Positions 37,269 through 46,601 of a DNA stretch of 64,000 nucleotides are shown piece after piece (the first letter of the stretch is position 1; the number at the start of each line of letters is the position of its first letter). A model generated the notes under the pieces. That model had not been told where the DNA came from. It was given only the letters and a program-made list of their open reading frames with translations, and searched no databases. The DNA comes from Actinokineospora inagensis DSM 44258 (lineage in GTDB: Bacteria > Actinomycetota > Actinomycetes > Mycobacteriales > Pseudonocardiaceae). Position numbers and translations under genes: made by a program. The stretch spans positions 250,548 to 314,547 of the forward strand of contig NZ_KI519517.1 in assembly GCF_000482865.1 (NCBI RefSeq), read 5' to 3'.

Positions 37269-37961
37269 GTGCCCACCGCCGACGCCGTCCTGTTCGACAT
37301 GGACGGGGTCATCGTCGACTCCCGCGCCGCCATCGAAGCCGCGTGGGCGACCGCACTCGCCCACCACACCGGCCGAACCCTGACCGACACCGACATCCAC
37401 GAGCACGTCCACGGCCGCACCGGCGCCCACACCGTCGCCGCCCTCTTCCCCGACCACAGTGCCGCCCAACACCGCGAGATCTGGGCCCACGTGGACCGCT
37501 TGGAGGAAACGGCGCCGTACCGGATGATCCCCGGGGTCCGGCAGTTCCTGGCCGCGTTGAACAGTGCCGGTGTCGTGGTCGGGCTGGTGACGAGCGGGTG
37601 GACCGCGAAGATCGACCACGTGGTCGGCCTGCTCGACCTCCCCGACCCGTTCGCGGTCGTCATCAGCCGCGATGACGTCGCCAACGGCAAACCCCACCCG
37701 GAGCCCTACCTGACCGGATGCGCGGCCATCGACGTGCCACCGGAACGCACCCTCGTGTTCGAGGACTCACTCAGCGGCGTGCGATCAGCCGTCGCGGCGG
37801 GCACCACCTGCGTCGCGATCGGCGACCCCGCCCTCACTGCGGCAGGCGCGATCGCCTCGGTCGAGGACTTCACCGGGCTGTCGCTGGAACGGTCCGTCCC
37901 CGGGGAGTTCCGGCTAAACGGGGTTGCCGCGCCAATCGCCATCCGGGCCACCGCGCGTTGA
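37269..37961 (+). CDS. HAD-superfamily phosphatase (beta-phosphoglucomutase-like)
   Basis: 230 residues from a GTG after GGGAGGAGA. Motif I FDMDGVIVDS (nucleophile Asp10, acid Asp12), motif II VTSGW, motif III Lys in NGKPHPEPYL and motif IV VFEDSLSGVRSAVAAGTTCVAIG. A subclass I cap domain is present (about 17-85). Hydrolyses or isomerises a sugar phosphate; neighbours include sugar ABC permeases, so a sugar-phosphate role is reasonable. Confidence 0.9.
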   Translation: MPTADAVLFDMDGVIVDSRAAIEAAWATALAHHTGRTLTDTDIHEHVHGRTGAHTVAALFPDHSAAQHREIWAHVDRLEETAPYRMIPGVRQFLAALNSAGVVVGLVTSGWTAKIDHVVGLLDLPDPFAVVISRDDVANGKPHPEPYLTGCAAIDVPPERTLVFEDSLSGVRSAVAAGTTCVAIGDPALTAAGAIASVEDFTGLSLERSVPGEFRLNGVAAPIAIRATAR

Positions 37962-38229
37962 TTGGCCTCCGCCCCTATTGGACCTGAACGGGTTTCACCG
38001 CCGGGAAATTGGCCGATAATCGTCGGCGTGTTCAGTGTCGGGTTTTCTGTCTGTGAAAAACCGCGATAGCGGTGGGCCTTGTCTGCGCCACGGGACAGGT
38101 AGGAGAGTGCTTTTCCAGCGGTCCGGTGTCCCCCCGGTCGCTCCGGGGATTGGTGGACTGGGAATGCGCGGCAACGTTATTCCCATAACTCCTGCGTGCA
38201 TCGAACCCGGTTGGAGAAAGCGTGGATTC

Positions 38230-39438
38230 ATGGCTATCACCCTGAGGAAGGGCCTGATCGCGGGTATCGCGGCGAGCGCGGTGCTCCCGGTGGCGATCTT
38301 CGCGGGCGGGGCGTCGGCGACGGCGGCGCAGCAGGCACCGAGGTACCAGCCGGAGATGGTGGCCGCGTTGGCCAAGACGCTCGGTGTGGACGAGAAGGCC
38401 GCGGTCGCACGGCTGGATCACGAGGCCGACCAGCAGCAGAAGCTGGACGGGCTCACCCGCGGCGGGCTGCACGCGGATGGCACTTTCGTCGACTCGAACG
38501 GCAATCTCACCGTCAACGCGGTGGACGCCGCGTCGGCGGACAAGGCCAGGTCGGCGGGGCTGTCGGTGCGTACGGCGGCGCGTGGCGAGGCGGCGCTGGA
38601 CCGGATCCAGGCGCAGCTCGACCAGGTCGCCGCCCGGCAGGTGCCCGCGGGCGTGGCGTCGTGGAGCGTGGACGTGGCCGCCGACGTGGTCGAGGTCGAG
38701 GTCGCGGACGGGTCGAAGCCCGCCGCCAAGGCGTTCCTGGCGGACGCCGCGAAATACGGTTCGGCCGTGCGCGTGGTCACCGGGCAGGAGCTGCAGACGC
38801 AGGCCACGGTGTACCCGGGCAGCAAGATGACCATCAACGGCGGTAGCGGCTACTGCTCGGTCGGGTTCGGCGCGCGCAACTCGTCCGGCACGCAGTACCT
38901 GGTCAGCGCGGGTCACTGCATCGCGGGCCTGCCGAGCCTGTACTACAACAACTCGATCTTCGCCCGCGGCACCGCGACCCGGTTCAAGGTGGGCACCAGC
39001 AGTGTGGACATGGGCGTGGCGGCGGTGACCTCGGGCAACTCGATCGCCACCCAGGTCGGCACCTGGGGTGCCCAGGGCACCATCGCGGTGAAGGGCGGCA
39101 GCCGCGCGGCCGTCGGCGCCTCGATCTGCAAGTCCGGCGCCACCAGCGGTTGGACCTGCGGCAGCGTCAAGGCCTATAACGTCACGGTCACCTACACCGA
39201 CCAGAACGGCGGCCCGGACACCGTGGTCAAGGGCCTGGGCAGCTCCACCGTCTGCACCGCCCCCGGCGACAGCGGCGGCGCCTACATCTCCGGCAACCAG
39301 GCCCAGGGCATGACCTCCGGCGGCCCGACCGGCCAGACCTGCACGTTCAACGGCGGCAACCAGAGCGGGAAGTCCTCGTACTTCCAGCCGCTGAGCGACG
39401 CCCTGTCCTACTACGGCCTGACCCTCAACGTCGGCTGA
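38230..39438 (+). CDS. Secreted alpha-lytic/streptogrisin-type serine protease with pro-domain
   Basis: 402 residues from the ATG at 38230. Signal peptide (residues 1-33, LIAGIAASAVLPVAIFAGGASATA). The long N-terminal part with an alpha-lytic-protease-type pro-domain (about 100-165, ARQVPAGVASWSVDVAADVVEVEV) acts as a folding chaperone. Mature S1E protease has His in SAGHC, Asp in VDMGV and Ser in APGDSGG, with paired Cys (CSVGF and HC, CKSG and CGS, CTAPGD and CTF). Followed by a strong terminator. Extracellular protein degradation is the expected role. Confidence 0.92.
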   Translation: MAITLRKGLIAGIAASAVLPVAIFAGGASATAAQQAPRYQPEMVAALAKTLGVDEKAAVARLDHEADQQQKLDGLTRGGLHADGTFVDSNGNLTVNAVDAASADKARSAGLSVRTAARGEAALDRIQAQLDQVAARQVPAGVASWSVDVAADVVEVEVADGSKPAAKAFLADAAKYGSAVRVVTGQELQTQATVYPGSKMTINGGSGYCSVGFGARNSSGTQYLVSAGHCIAGLPSLYYNNSIFARGTATRFKVGTSSVDMGVAAVTSGNSIATQVGTWGAQGTIAVKGGSRAAVGASICKSGATSGWTCGSVKAYNVTVTYTDQNGGPDTVVKGLGSSTVCTAPGDSGGAYISGNQAQGMTSGGPTGQTCTFNGGNQSGKSSYFQPLSDALSYYGLTLNVG

Positions 39439-39445
39439 TCCCCGG

Positions 39446-39483
39446 CACTGTCGCCGTCACCCGTCGGGGTGGCGGCGACAGTG
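39446..39483 (+). terminator. Strong hairpin terminator after the protease
   Basis: CACTGTCGCCGTCACCC pairs with GGGTGGCGGCGACAGTG across a 4-nt loop: 17 bp with one G-T pair, 7 bp after the stop codon. Confidence 0.8.
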
Positions 39484-39534
39484 TTGTGCGGGTGATACTC
39501 GCTCCCCCCGGCCGCCGAGAGAAGGGAGCGCTCC

Positions 39535-40455
39535 GTGACCGCGTTCCCCCAAGACCAGGACGAAGTGCTGCGCAAGGAGACCTTCAGCGAGGCGCTACGG
39601 GCCGCGATCCACCGCCGGGACCTGACCCTGGACCGGATCCGCAGCCGACTCGCCGCGCGCGGGGTGGACGTCAGCCTCGCCACCCTCAGTTACTGGCAGC
39701 AGGGCCGCAGCCGCCCCGAACGGGCGAAGTCACTGCGCGCGCTGCGCGAGTTGGAGGCCATCCTCAACCTCCCGTCGAACGCCCTGTTCGACCTGCTGGA
39801 CCCGCCGAAACCACGCGGCCGCCTGGTGGGCCTGGCCAACGGCGTCACCGGCGCCCGCCTCTACGGCGACAACTCCCCGATCCGGGGCGTCCTGGGCGGC
39901 TCCTTCGAACACTTCAACGACGGCATCCAGCCGATGAGCCTCGCCGAGACCTGCGAGGTCGACGCGAGCCGGTCCCTGCGCCGCATCACCACCGTCCACG
40001 TCCTGCGCGCCATCCACCCCGACCAGGACCGCTTCCTCGTCGTCCACGGTGTGGATGAAGGCGACGCCATGCCCACCGACATCCGCGTCCACACCGGCCA
40101 CCTCGGCGACACCCGCATCGACACCGCCAACGGCTTCTTCGCCGCCGACATCCACTTCGGCCGGGTGCTGGCCAAAAACGAAACCACCATCGTCGAATAC
40201 GAAACCGTACTCGGCGAGAGCCCCACCCCCTCCCGCTTCCACGAACACCGCTTCCGCACCCCCGTACACAGCGTCCTCCTCCGCGCCCGCTTCGCCCCAG
40301 ACGCTTTACCAGCCCGCTGCTACGCCTATTACCGAGACTCGGTACCGTCATCCGCCAAACAACGCCGCCGCTTGGCGATTGACGGTTCCCATACGGTGCA
40401 TTCATTCTTGCCGAGGTGTGCGCCCGGGGTGCACGGGTTTTCCTGGCAGTGGTAA
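39535..40455 (+). CDS. XRE-like helix-turn-helix regulator
   Basis: 306 residues from a GTG after GAAGGGAGCG. N-terminal helix-turn-helix (about 16-78: FSEALRAAIHRRDLTLDRIRSRLAARGVDVSLATLSYWQQGRSRPERAKS) is followed by a long beta-rich domain of unknown function (LRRITTVHVLRAIHPDQDRFLVVHGVDEG, ADIHFGRVLAKNETTIVEYE, and C-terminal GVHGFSWQW). This architecture recurs in actinomycete genomes, but the ligand is unknown. Ends 28 bp before the IS element and appears complete. Confidence 0.82.
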   Translation: MTAFPQDQDEVLRKETFSEALRAAIHRRDLTLDRIRSRLAARGVDVSLATLSYWQQGRSRPERAKSLRALRELEAILNLPSNALFDLLDPPKPRGRLVGLANGVTGARLYGDNSPIRGVLGGSFEHFNDGIQPMSLAETCEVDASRSLRRITTVHVLRAIHPDQDRFLVVHGVDEGDAMPTDIRVHTGHLGDTRIDTANGFFAADIHFGRVLAKNETTIVEYETVLGESPTPSRFHEHRFRTPVHSVLLRARFAPDALPARCYAYYRDSVPSSAKQRRRLAIDGSHTVHSFLPRCAPGVHGFSWQW

Positions 40456-40483
40456 CCGGGCATCACCGGATTTGCGTTACACA

Positions 40484-41375
40484 GAGGGTTATTCAGGTGG
40501 ATTCTGGTCACGCCCCTGTGATCATCAATGTGGGGGCGGTTGATAGGGACAGCGGCCGGTTTGGGAGAGTTCGGTTATCACGCCAGAGACTCTCAACGAA
40601 CGGACCGCCTGACATGTGTCATGCCACCGGCCTGGCGCGGGTCTCCATCGAGAACGTGTGTGCCGCGATTCACCACGGAACCGGCGGGCCGACTCGACGG
40701 TGGCCGCCGGTGTCGGGGTTGTTCACCTCGGTGGTGGTCACCTTGGCCTATCTGCGCCGTGATCGCGTTCAGGCGGAGTTGGCGGAGGCGTTCGGTGTGT
40801 CGCGGTCGACGATCAGCCGCGCGATCACGGCATTGACTCCCGTGCTGGGTGAGATTCTCCATGACTGCATCCCCACGGCCGACGACGTGGACGACGAGGT
40901 CCGGCCCATCGTGGATGGGACTCTGTTGCCGTGCCGGTCGTGGGCGTCGCGGCCCGGCCTGTACTCGAAGCGGCATCGTCGGACCCGGGGTCGACGTGCA
41001 GGTCGCGTGTACCGTGGGTGGTCGGATCGCGTGGGTGTCGGATCCGATCGACGGCCGCCATCACGGCATGCACCGCATCAGACGGTCGGGAGTCTTGGAC
41101 GGTCGGGACACCAGGACATGGCTCGGCGACAAAGGCCACATCGGCAGTGACATGATCACTCCCTTCCGCAAGCCACGCGAACGTGAGCAACCGCGGTGGC
41201 GGAAAGACGTCAACTTCCACCACAACAAGATCCGTGTGGCCGTCGAACGAGTCATCGCCCACCTGAAGACCTGGCGCGTCCTCCACACCGACTACCGGAG
41301 ACCACCCAACACGTTCCCGGCCACCATCACGGCAGTCATCGGACTCTACTTCTACGCACGCTCTGAATAACCCTC
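40484..41375 (+). mobile_element. IS5-family insertion sequence
   Basis: 892 bp bounded by perfect 13-bp inverted repeats GAGGGTTATTCAG (40484-40496) and CTGAATAACCCTC (41363-41375). The flanks ACA and ATA do not form a clear target duplication. It encodes one transposase in two overlapping frames and sits between the XRE-like gene and the cupin gene without interrupting either. Confidence 0.9.
40614..41370 (+). CDS. IS5-family transposase, split by a +1 frame change
   Basis: First part (frame of the ATG at 40614) carries the helix-turn-helix (LAEAFGVSRSTISRAITAL) and the first catalytic Asp (RPIVDGTLLPC); homology continues in the +1 frame from about 40970-41000 (VDVQVACTVGGRIAWVSDPIDGRHHG, then WLGDKGHIGSDMITPFRK and the RVAVERVIAHLK Glu region), ending at 41370. 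The DDE residues are thus divided over two frames. ACCCGGGGTC at the junction could support programmed frameshifting, otherwise the element is inactive. True start may be upstream of 40614. Confidence 0.75.
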
Positions 41376-41430
41376 ATAGTGCGCCAAGGTCCGAAGGGGA
41401 GCAGTTCACGGGCGTGTGCGGCGGCCGCTG

Positions 41431-41880
41431 CTAATCGAGGGGGAGTTCGACCGGGGCCCAGAGGCTGGGGAGGTTGACCACGACCCCCTCCTGGCTGCTT
41501 CGCGCGATGATGACCACGGCGGGTTCGTCGCCGGGGTTTTCTTCGCGGTGGGGGACGTAAGGGGGGACGAAGACGTAGTCGCCGGGGCCGGTTTCCAGGC
41601 GGACTTCCTGGTCGCCGTCGGCGAAGACGAAGACGGGGTGGCCGGATTTGATGTAGATGGCGGTTTCGGCTTCGCCGTGGTGGTGGTCGCCGGAGTTGGT
41701 GGCGGGGGCGACGTGGGTTTCGCCCATCCAGACTTTGGTGGAGCCGACGGTTTTGCCGGAGACGGCTTCCAGTCGGCGCATGCCGGTGGTCTGGTTGGTG
41801 TCGCCGGTGAGGTCGGTGGCACGGATGTGGCGGAGGGGGCGGTGCCAGTGTTCGGTGCCCGCCACTCGGTCGTCGGTCAT
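41431..41880 (-). CDS. Cupin-domain protein
   Basis: 149 residues from the ATG at 41880 after AGGAG. Double-stranded beta-helix with metal motif GDHHHGEAETAIYIKSG and second motif GDYVFVPPYVPHREENPG, the two cupin motifs with His/Glu ligands. Could bind a metal and a small ligand, either as an enzyme or a sensor. Lies just after the long monooxygenase operon (gap 20 bp), so it may be its last gene. Confidence 0.85.
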   Translation of the reverse strand: MTDDRVAGTEHWHRPLRHIRATDLTGDTNQTTGMRRLEAVSGKTVGSTKVWMGETHVAPATNSGDHHHGEAETAIYIKSGHPVFVFADGDQEVRLETGPGDYVFVPPYVPHREENPGDEPAVVIIARSSQEGVVVNLPSLWAPVELPLD

Positions 41881-41900
41881 GGTGTTGCTCCTGTCTGGGG

Positions 41901-42608
41901 TCACCAACTGCTGGACTCGACCGTGATCACCGGGACGAGCCCGTTGCCGAGGGTTTCCAGGAAACTCACGACCTCCGCGGCGACCGAGCGGTGTTGTCGG
42001 TCGTTGAGCACGTCGTGGTGTGCGCCGCGCACGACCGACAGCCGGGCTCTCGGCAATCCTGCCACCGCCTCGGCCAGGGCGGCGCGGTCGGCGAGGGGGT
42101 CTTCGTCACCGATGAGGACGAGGACCGGGAGGTCGGTGGACACGCTGGTCAGGGTGTCGGGGAGCGTCGAGCGGAGTGCGCCCCGTGCGACGCCGGGGTC
42201 CCCGGTCAGCACCTCGCGGTGGACGGGGCACGACGTGCGGACGTCGAGTTCGTCGGTCCAGTCCTCGACGGTGGCCGCGTGGCCGGGCAGTCCGGCGAGT
42301 ACGAGGGCGTCGGCCGTCCACGGCACGTCCGCCAGACCCGCCAGCATGGCCGCGCCGCTGTCGGCGCCGACCAGGACCAAGGGGCGGACGACGTCGTCGA
42401 CCGACTCGCCCAGCCCGGCCGCGAACCGCTGCGAGGCGTCCTCGTCGAGCTGGGGCGGGTCGACGACCCGGACCTGGTACGCGTCGGCCGCGAGCCGGGT
42501 GGCGAACCGGACGTAGGTCGCCCTGGTCTCACCCCGCCCCGGTACGACGACGACGGTGCCGCGAACGCGCAGCCCGGTCGGGACGGGGAACTCGGTGTGC
42601 GGGCTCAC
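41901..42608 (-). CDS. Alpha/beta hydrolase
   Basis: 235 residues from a GTG overlapping the upstream LLM stop. Strand-turn VVVVPGRGETRATYVRF, nucleophile region LVGADSGAAM (Ser), acid in LIGDEDPLADR and His in RGAHHDVLND. Cytoplasmic; probably hydrolyses a C-C, ester or thioester bond made available by the oxygenases of this operon. Confidence 0.85.
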   Translation of the reverse strand: MSPHTEFPVPTGLRVRGTVVVVPGRGETRATYVRFATRLAADAYQVRVVDPPQLDEDASQRFAAGLGESVDDVVRPLVLVGADSGAAMLAGLADVPWTADALVLAGLPGHAATVEDWTDELDVRTSCPVHREVLTGDPGVARGALRSTLPDTLTSVSTDLPVLVLIGDEDPLADRAALAEAVAGLPRARLSVVRGAHHDVLNDRQHRSVAAEVVSFLETLGNGLVPVITVESSSW

Positions 42609-43609
42609 CGCGGGCTCCTTTCCGCGGCCGGGTGCCACCCGAGGGCGGGGGCGACCTCGGTCGCGATGAGTTCGAGTGCCCGGATCGCGACATCCTGATC
42701 CGGTACGGCGGGGTTGAACTGGGTGATCAAATCGGTGGCGACGGGCAGCACCCGTTCGCGGGACAACGCCTCGACGATCTCGTCCGGGTGCCCGTAGAAC
42801 GAGTGGAACCGCCGCAGGGCCTCGTCGACGTCCAGGGCCGCCGGGAAGCCGCTGAACCGCTGGGCGGCCTGGTGCACGTCCGCGGCGATGTGGGCCAGCG
42901 CGGTCCGCCGGTCCTTGGCGGGGAAGACGAACCTGGACAGGCCGATGCGCGGCGGTCGGGGCTGAGTCCACGCGGCGAGGTACGCGTCGGCCCACGGTCG
43001 CTGTACGTCGTCGGTGGGTTCGTCGTAGCCGTAGGCGGCTCGGTTCAACAGCAGGTTCGAGCCCGCGGCGGCGGCGTACTCCGCGCCCGCCGCGCTGAAC
43101 ACGCCCTGCCAGATCCGGTCGTCGAACCCGCTCGCCGGTGGCTGGATCGTGAAGCCAGTCGACCCCACCTCCTCGTTCGCCAGCGCCCGGCGCAGCACCG
43201 CGAGACCCTCGGTGGTCAGCTCCCGTTTGCGCGCGATGTCCCGCCCGAACGCCGCGTACTCCGCCGGACTGCCGCCGCTGCCCACCCCGACCTCGACCCG
43301 TCCGCCGCTGAGCAGGTCGACGACCGAGATGTCCTCGGCCAGCCGGACCGGGTCTTCCAGCGGCAGCACGGTGATCGCCGTCCCCAAGCGGATGCGGCTG
43401 GTCCGGGCGGCGGCGTGCGCCAGGAAGGTCCACGGTGAGGACAGGCCGCCGCCACCGAGCGGGACGTGGTGCTGCGCCACCCACCCGATGTCGAACCCCA
43501 GTTCGTCCGCGACCACGAACAGTTCTTGGGCGTTGCGGTAGGTCTGGGCCACGTCGTCGCCGCGACCTTGCACGTGGGTCAGGAATCCGAGGCGGAACCG
43601 GGTCGTCAT
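42605..43609 (-). CDS. LLM-class flavin-dependent oxidoreductase
   Basis: 334 residues. Luciferase-like TIM barrel: FRLGFLTHVQGRGDD, ADELGFDIGWVAQHHVPLGGGG, RIRLGTAITVLPLEDPVRLAEDISVVDLLSGGRVEVGVGSGG. Binds FMN or F420. Part of the operon with two NtaA-type monooxygenases and an FAD monooxygenase, overlapping both neighbours by 4 bp. Substrate unknown. Confidence 0.88.
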   Translation of the reverse strand: MTTRFRLGFLTHVQGRGDDVAQTYRNAQELFVVADELGFDIGWVAQHHVPLGGGGLSSPWTFLAHAAARTSRIRLGTAITVLPLEDPVRLAEDISVVDLLSGGRVEVGVGSGGSPAEYAAFGRDIARKRELTTEGLAVLRRALANEEVGSTGFTIQPPASGFDDRIWQGVFSAAGAEYAAAAGSNLLLNRAAYGYDEPTDDVQRPWADAYLAAWTQPRPPRIGLSRFVFPAKDRRTALAHIAADVHQAAQRFSGFPAALDVDEALRRFHSFYGHPDEIVEALSRERVLPVATDLITQFNPAVPDQDVAIRALELIATEVAPALGWHPAAERSPR

Positions 43610-45273
43610 GCCTCTGCTCCCGTGGCGCCGACGAGTTCCGCCGCCCGGTCCAGTGTGCCGCCGAGGACACGGTCGAACACCGCCGCCGCGCCACCGGCGG
43701 GGAGTGTGGTCCCGCGCCAGGCGACGTGCTGGTCGGGGCGGATGAGGACATCGCCGTCCCCGTACAGTTCCCGCGCCGCCGGCTCGGTCAGGTGGACGAC
43801 GGTGAACGGCAGCGACCGCGTGGAAGCCTCGACGATGAAGGCGTGTTCGGTATCGCGGTTCTCGGTCAGCGACAACAGGGCGAACTTGTCGCCGATCCGG
43901 TCGTACAACGTGCCGCCGTACGGGTCGACCAGGCCGTTGGGGGCGCGGTGGCCGGGACGCGGGTCGTCGGCGTACACATCCGCGCGCCACGGCTGCTCGA
44001 CCTGGTCGTCCTCGTACCAGATCACCGGGGACCGGTCGTAGCGCTCGTCGAAGGTCACGCCGTCAGAACCCAGCCGGTTGGCCCGGATGAGGTCGCCGAT
44101 CGCGGCTCGGCGGTCGTTGGCGTCCTGGCTGACGTCGTCGTCGGCGGGGACGCCGAGGGCGCGGATCTCGGCGAGGGTGGCCTGGTTGCGACGAGACCGG
44201 TCGAGTGCGTAGTCGGCCACCCGCCAGTTGTGCGGGCGGCGCTCGCTGTCGTACGAGTCGAGCAGCGCGTCGGCGGCGTACCCGGCGAGGACGGCGGCCA
44301 GTTTCCAGCCCAGGTTGACCACGTCGCCGAAGCCCTCGCCGAGGTTGCCGCCCGGGGTCCGCACGTGCGCGGCGTCGCCCGCCAGCAGGACCCGGCCCGC
44401 GCGGAAGGTCTCCGCGACCCGGGTGGCGTGGTAGAAGGTGGTGGCGGAAGCCAGTTCCAGGTCCAGGTCGAACCCGAAGGACGCCCGAGCGGTCGCCAGA
44501 AGGTCCTCTGTGGACGGTTGGTGGTCGAGCGGGAACGGTCCGGCGTACACCCGCCATTCGCGGGGGGAGATCGCCGCGAGGAAGCCGTCCGCGTGCTGGT
44601 TGAACACGATGTTGGTGCCGCTGGGCGCCGGGCCGACGCGGTCGGAGATGTCCCCGGTGCGCACGACCAGCCGCAGCCGCTTCTCCGGCGCGTGCTCGCC
44701 CTGCCGGGTGATGCCCGCGAGCGCCCGGACGGTGCTGCTCCCGCCGTCCGCGCCGATGACGTACCGCGCCCGCACCACCTTCTCCCCGAACACCGCGTCG
44801 ACACCGGTGGCGTCCTCGTGCAACTCCGTCAACCGCCATCCGCCGGACACGCTGACCCCGCGCGCGGCCAGGTGCCGCAGGAATACTTGCTGCAGAGCGG
44901 TTTGCGGCCGACGGATGGCCTCCTCTGTGGACACCCCGCCGCCGAACGACGGCCTGCGGTTGGGTACCAGCTCGTGTCCCACCAGTGAGGTGACCAGGCG
45001 GATGCCCTGGTTCCACTCGGGCGGGAACGTCCACTCGTCGCGGATCGACTGCAGCACACCCCACCGGCGGAAGTGCTCGACCACCCGCTGGGTGTGCCCC
45101 ATCGCCCCCGCGCGGACCAAGGTCGCCCCCGCCGCCCGGTCGACGACGGCGACGTCCACCCCCCGACCGCTCAGTTCCAGCGCCGCCGCCAGCCCGACCG
45201 GACCCGCGCCGACGACCAGCACATCCACGTCGGCGGGCGGTGTCGACACCGGGAACAGCACGTCGCCGGGCAT
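43606..45273 (-). CDS. FAD-dependent aromatic monooxygenase (MhpA/PHBH type)
   Basis: 555 residues. Rossmann GAGPVGLAAALELSGRGVDVAVVDR at about 22-46, DG-like motif ARYVIGADGGSSTVRALAG, and GD motif VLLAGDAAHVRTPGGNLGEGFGDVVNLGWKLA, the hallmarks of group A flavoprotein hydroxylases acting on phenols (for example 3-hydroxyphenylpropionate). C-terminal thioredoxin-like extension as in MhpA relatives. The ATG at 45273 overlaps the upstream monooxygenase stop (TGATG). Presence suggests the operon substrate is aromatic or becomes phenolic. Confidence 0.9.
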   Translation of the reverse strand: MPGDVLFPVSTPPADVDVLVVGAGPVGLAAALELSGRGVDVAVVDRAAGATLVRAGAMGHTQRVVEHFRRWGVLQSIRDEWTFPPEWNQGIRLVTSLVGHELVPNRRPSFGGGVSTEEAIRRPQTALQQVFLRHLAARGVSVSGGWRLTELHEDATGVDAVFGEKVVRARYVIGADGGSSTVRALAGITRQGEHAPEKRLRLVVRTGDISDRVGPAPSGTNIVFNQHADGFLAAISPREWRVYAGPFPLDHQPSTEDLLATARASFGFDLDLELASATTFYHATRVAETFRAGRVLLAGDAAHVRTPGGNLGEGFGDVVNLGWKLAAVLAGYAADALLDSYDSERRPHNWRVADYALDRSRRNQATLAEIRALGVPADDDVSQDANDRRAAIGDLIRANRLGSDGVTFDERYDRSPVIWYEDDQVEQPWRADVYADDPRPGHRAPNGLVDPYGGTLYDRIGDKFALLSLTENRDTEHAFIVEASTRSLPFTVVHLTEPAARELYGDGDVLIRPDQHVAWRGTTLPAGGAAAVFDRVLGGTLDRAAELVGATGAEA

Positions 45274-46601
45274 CAGGCGGTCACCAGGGTGTGCCGGTTG
45301 GCCGGGATCGGCAGGCCGAGGTTGCCGCGCAGCGTGTCCGCCTCGTACTCGGTGCGGTACAGGCCGCGCTCCTGCAGCAGCGGGATCACGCCGTCCACGA
45401 AGAGGGACAGGTCCTCGTCGTTGCGGAACGCGAGGTTGATCCCGTCGAACGTGCCCGCCGCGAACCACTGCTCGATGGTGTCGGCGACCGTCTTCGGCGA
45501 ACCCACGAACGGCGACTTCTTGCGCTCGTTGAAGGTGGCCACGACCTGGCGCAGCGTCAGACCCTCGGTCTTGGCGCGCTCGATGATCCGCGCCGCCCCG
45601 GTCCGGCCGCCGCGCTCGGCCAGGTGCGCCACGTCCGGGAACGGGGCGTCCAGGTCGTACTGGCTGAAGTCGTGCGCGCCGAACGCCCGCCCGAGCAGGC
45701 CGACGTTGCGGTCGAAGTCGTCGTCCTCGGCGAAGATGTCCGCTTCCCGGCGCTGCGCGGCGGCGTCGGTGCCGCGCACGACCGGTCCACCGTGGATGAA
45801 GATCTTGATGTGGTCGGGGTCGCGGCCGGTGAGGGCCGTGCGCCGCTTGATGTCCGTATAGTACGCATGTGCGTCCTCAATGGACCCACCGGGCGCGTAG
45901 ATGCCCTCCGCCACCTGGGCGGCGAGGTTGCGGCCCTCCTCGGAGACGCCGGCCTGGAAGATCACCGGTTGGCCCTGCGGCGACCGGGACAGGTTCAGCG
46001 GGCCGTCCACCCGGAAGTGCTCGCCCGCGTGGTTGAGCGCGTGCAGCTTCGACGGGTCGAGGAACACGCCGTGCTCGACGTCGGCGGGGAAGGCGTCGTC
46101 CTCATAGGAATCCCACAGGCCGCGCACGACCTGGACCGACTCCAGGGCGCGGCCGTACCGGGTCGCGTAGTCGAGGTGCTCCTCCAGGCCGTAGTTGCGG
46201 CTGGTGCCGGTGTCGAAGCTGGTCACCACGTTCCACCCGGCGCGGCCGCCGCTGATGTGGTCGAGCGAGGCGAACCGGCGGGCCAGGTTGAACGGCGAGT
46301 TGTAGGTGGAGCTGGCGGTGGCGACGAGTCCGATGTGCTTGGTGTGCGTGGCGACCGCGGACAGCAGTGTCAGCGGTTCGAGCCGGTTCAGGTAGTGCGC
46401 CGGGTAGGTGGCGTTGATGAACTGGCTGTCCACGATGAACAGCGCGTCGAACAGGGCGTGCTCGGCCGCCTTGGCCTGCGCGATGTAGTAGTTGATGTCG
46501 ATGCTGGCGTTCTTGGCGACGCCGGGGTCCTTCCACAGGCCGTGTTGGCCGGGGCCGCCGACGCCGTACGGGTGCAGGGCCAGGTGGAGCTTGCGGGTCA
46601 T
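45273..46601 (-). CDS. NtaA/SnaA/DszA-type flavin monooxygenase
   Basis: 442 residues. Start KLHLALHPYGVGGPGQHGLWKDP, LDHISGGRAGWNVVTSFD, SPQGQPVIFQAGVSEEGRNLAA and C-terminal TLRGNLGLPIPANRH are the family signatures. Uses free FMNH2 and O2 to break C-S or C-N bonds or to N-hydroxylate. It overlaps the upstream ATPase gene by 4 bp. About 7 kb away in the same operon lies a clear paralogue (52008-53396). Confidence 0.92.
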   Translation of the reverse strand: MTRKLHLALHPYGVGGPGQHGLWKDPGVAKNASIDINYYIAQAKAAEHALFDALFIVDSQFINATYPAHYLNRLEPLTLLSAVATHTKHIGLVATASSTYNSPFNLARRFASLDHISGGRAGWNVVTSFDTGTSRNYGLEEHLDYATRYGRALESVQVVRGLWDSYEDDAFPADVEHGVFLDPSKLHALNHAGEHFRVDGPLNLSRSPQGQPVIFQAGVSEEGRNLAAQVAEGIYAPGGSIEDAHAYYTDIKRRTALTGRDPDHIKIFIHGGPVVRGTDAAAQRREADIFAEDDDFDRNVGLLGRAFGAHDFSQYDLDAPFPDVAHLAERGGRTGAARIIERAKTEGLTLRQVVATFNERKKSPFVGSPKTVADTIEQWFAAGTFDGINLAFRNDEDLSLFVDGVIPLLQERGLYRTEYEADTLRGNLGLPIPANRHTLVTA

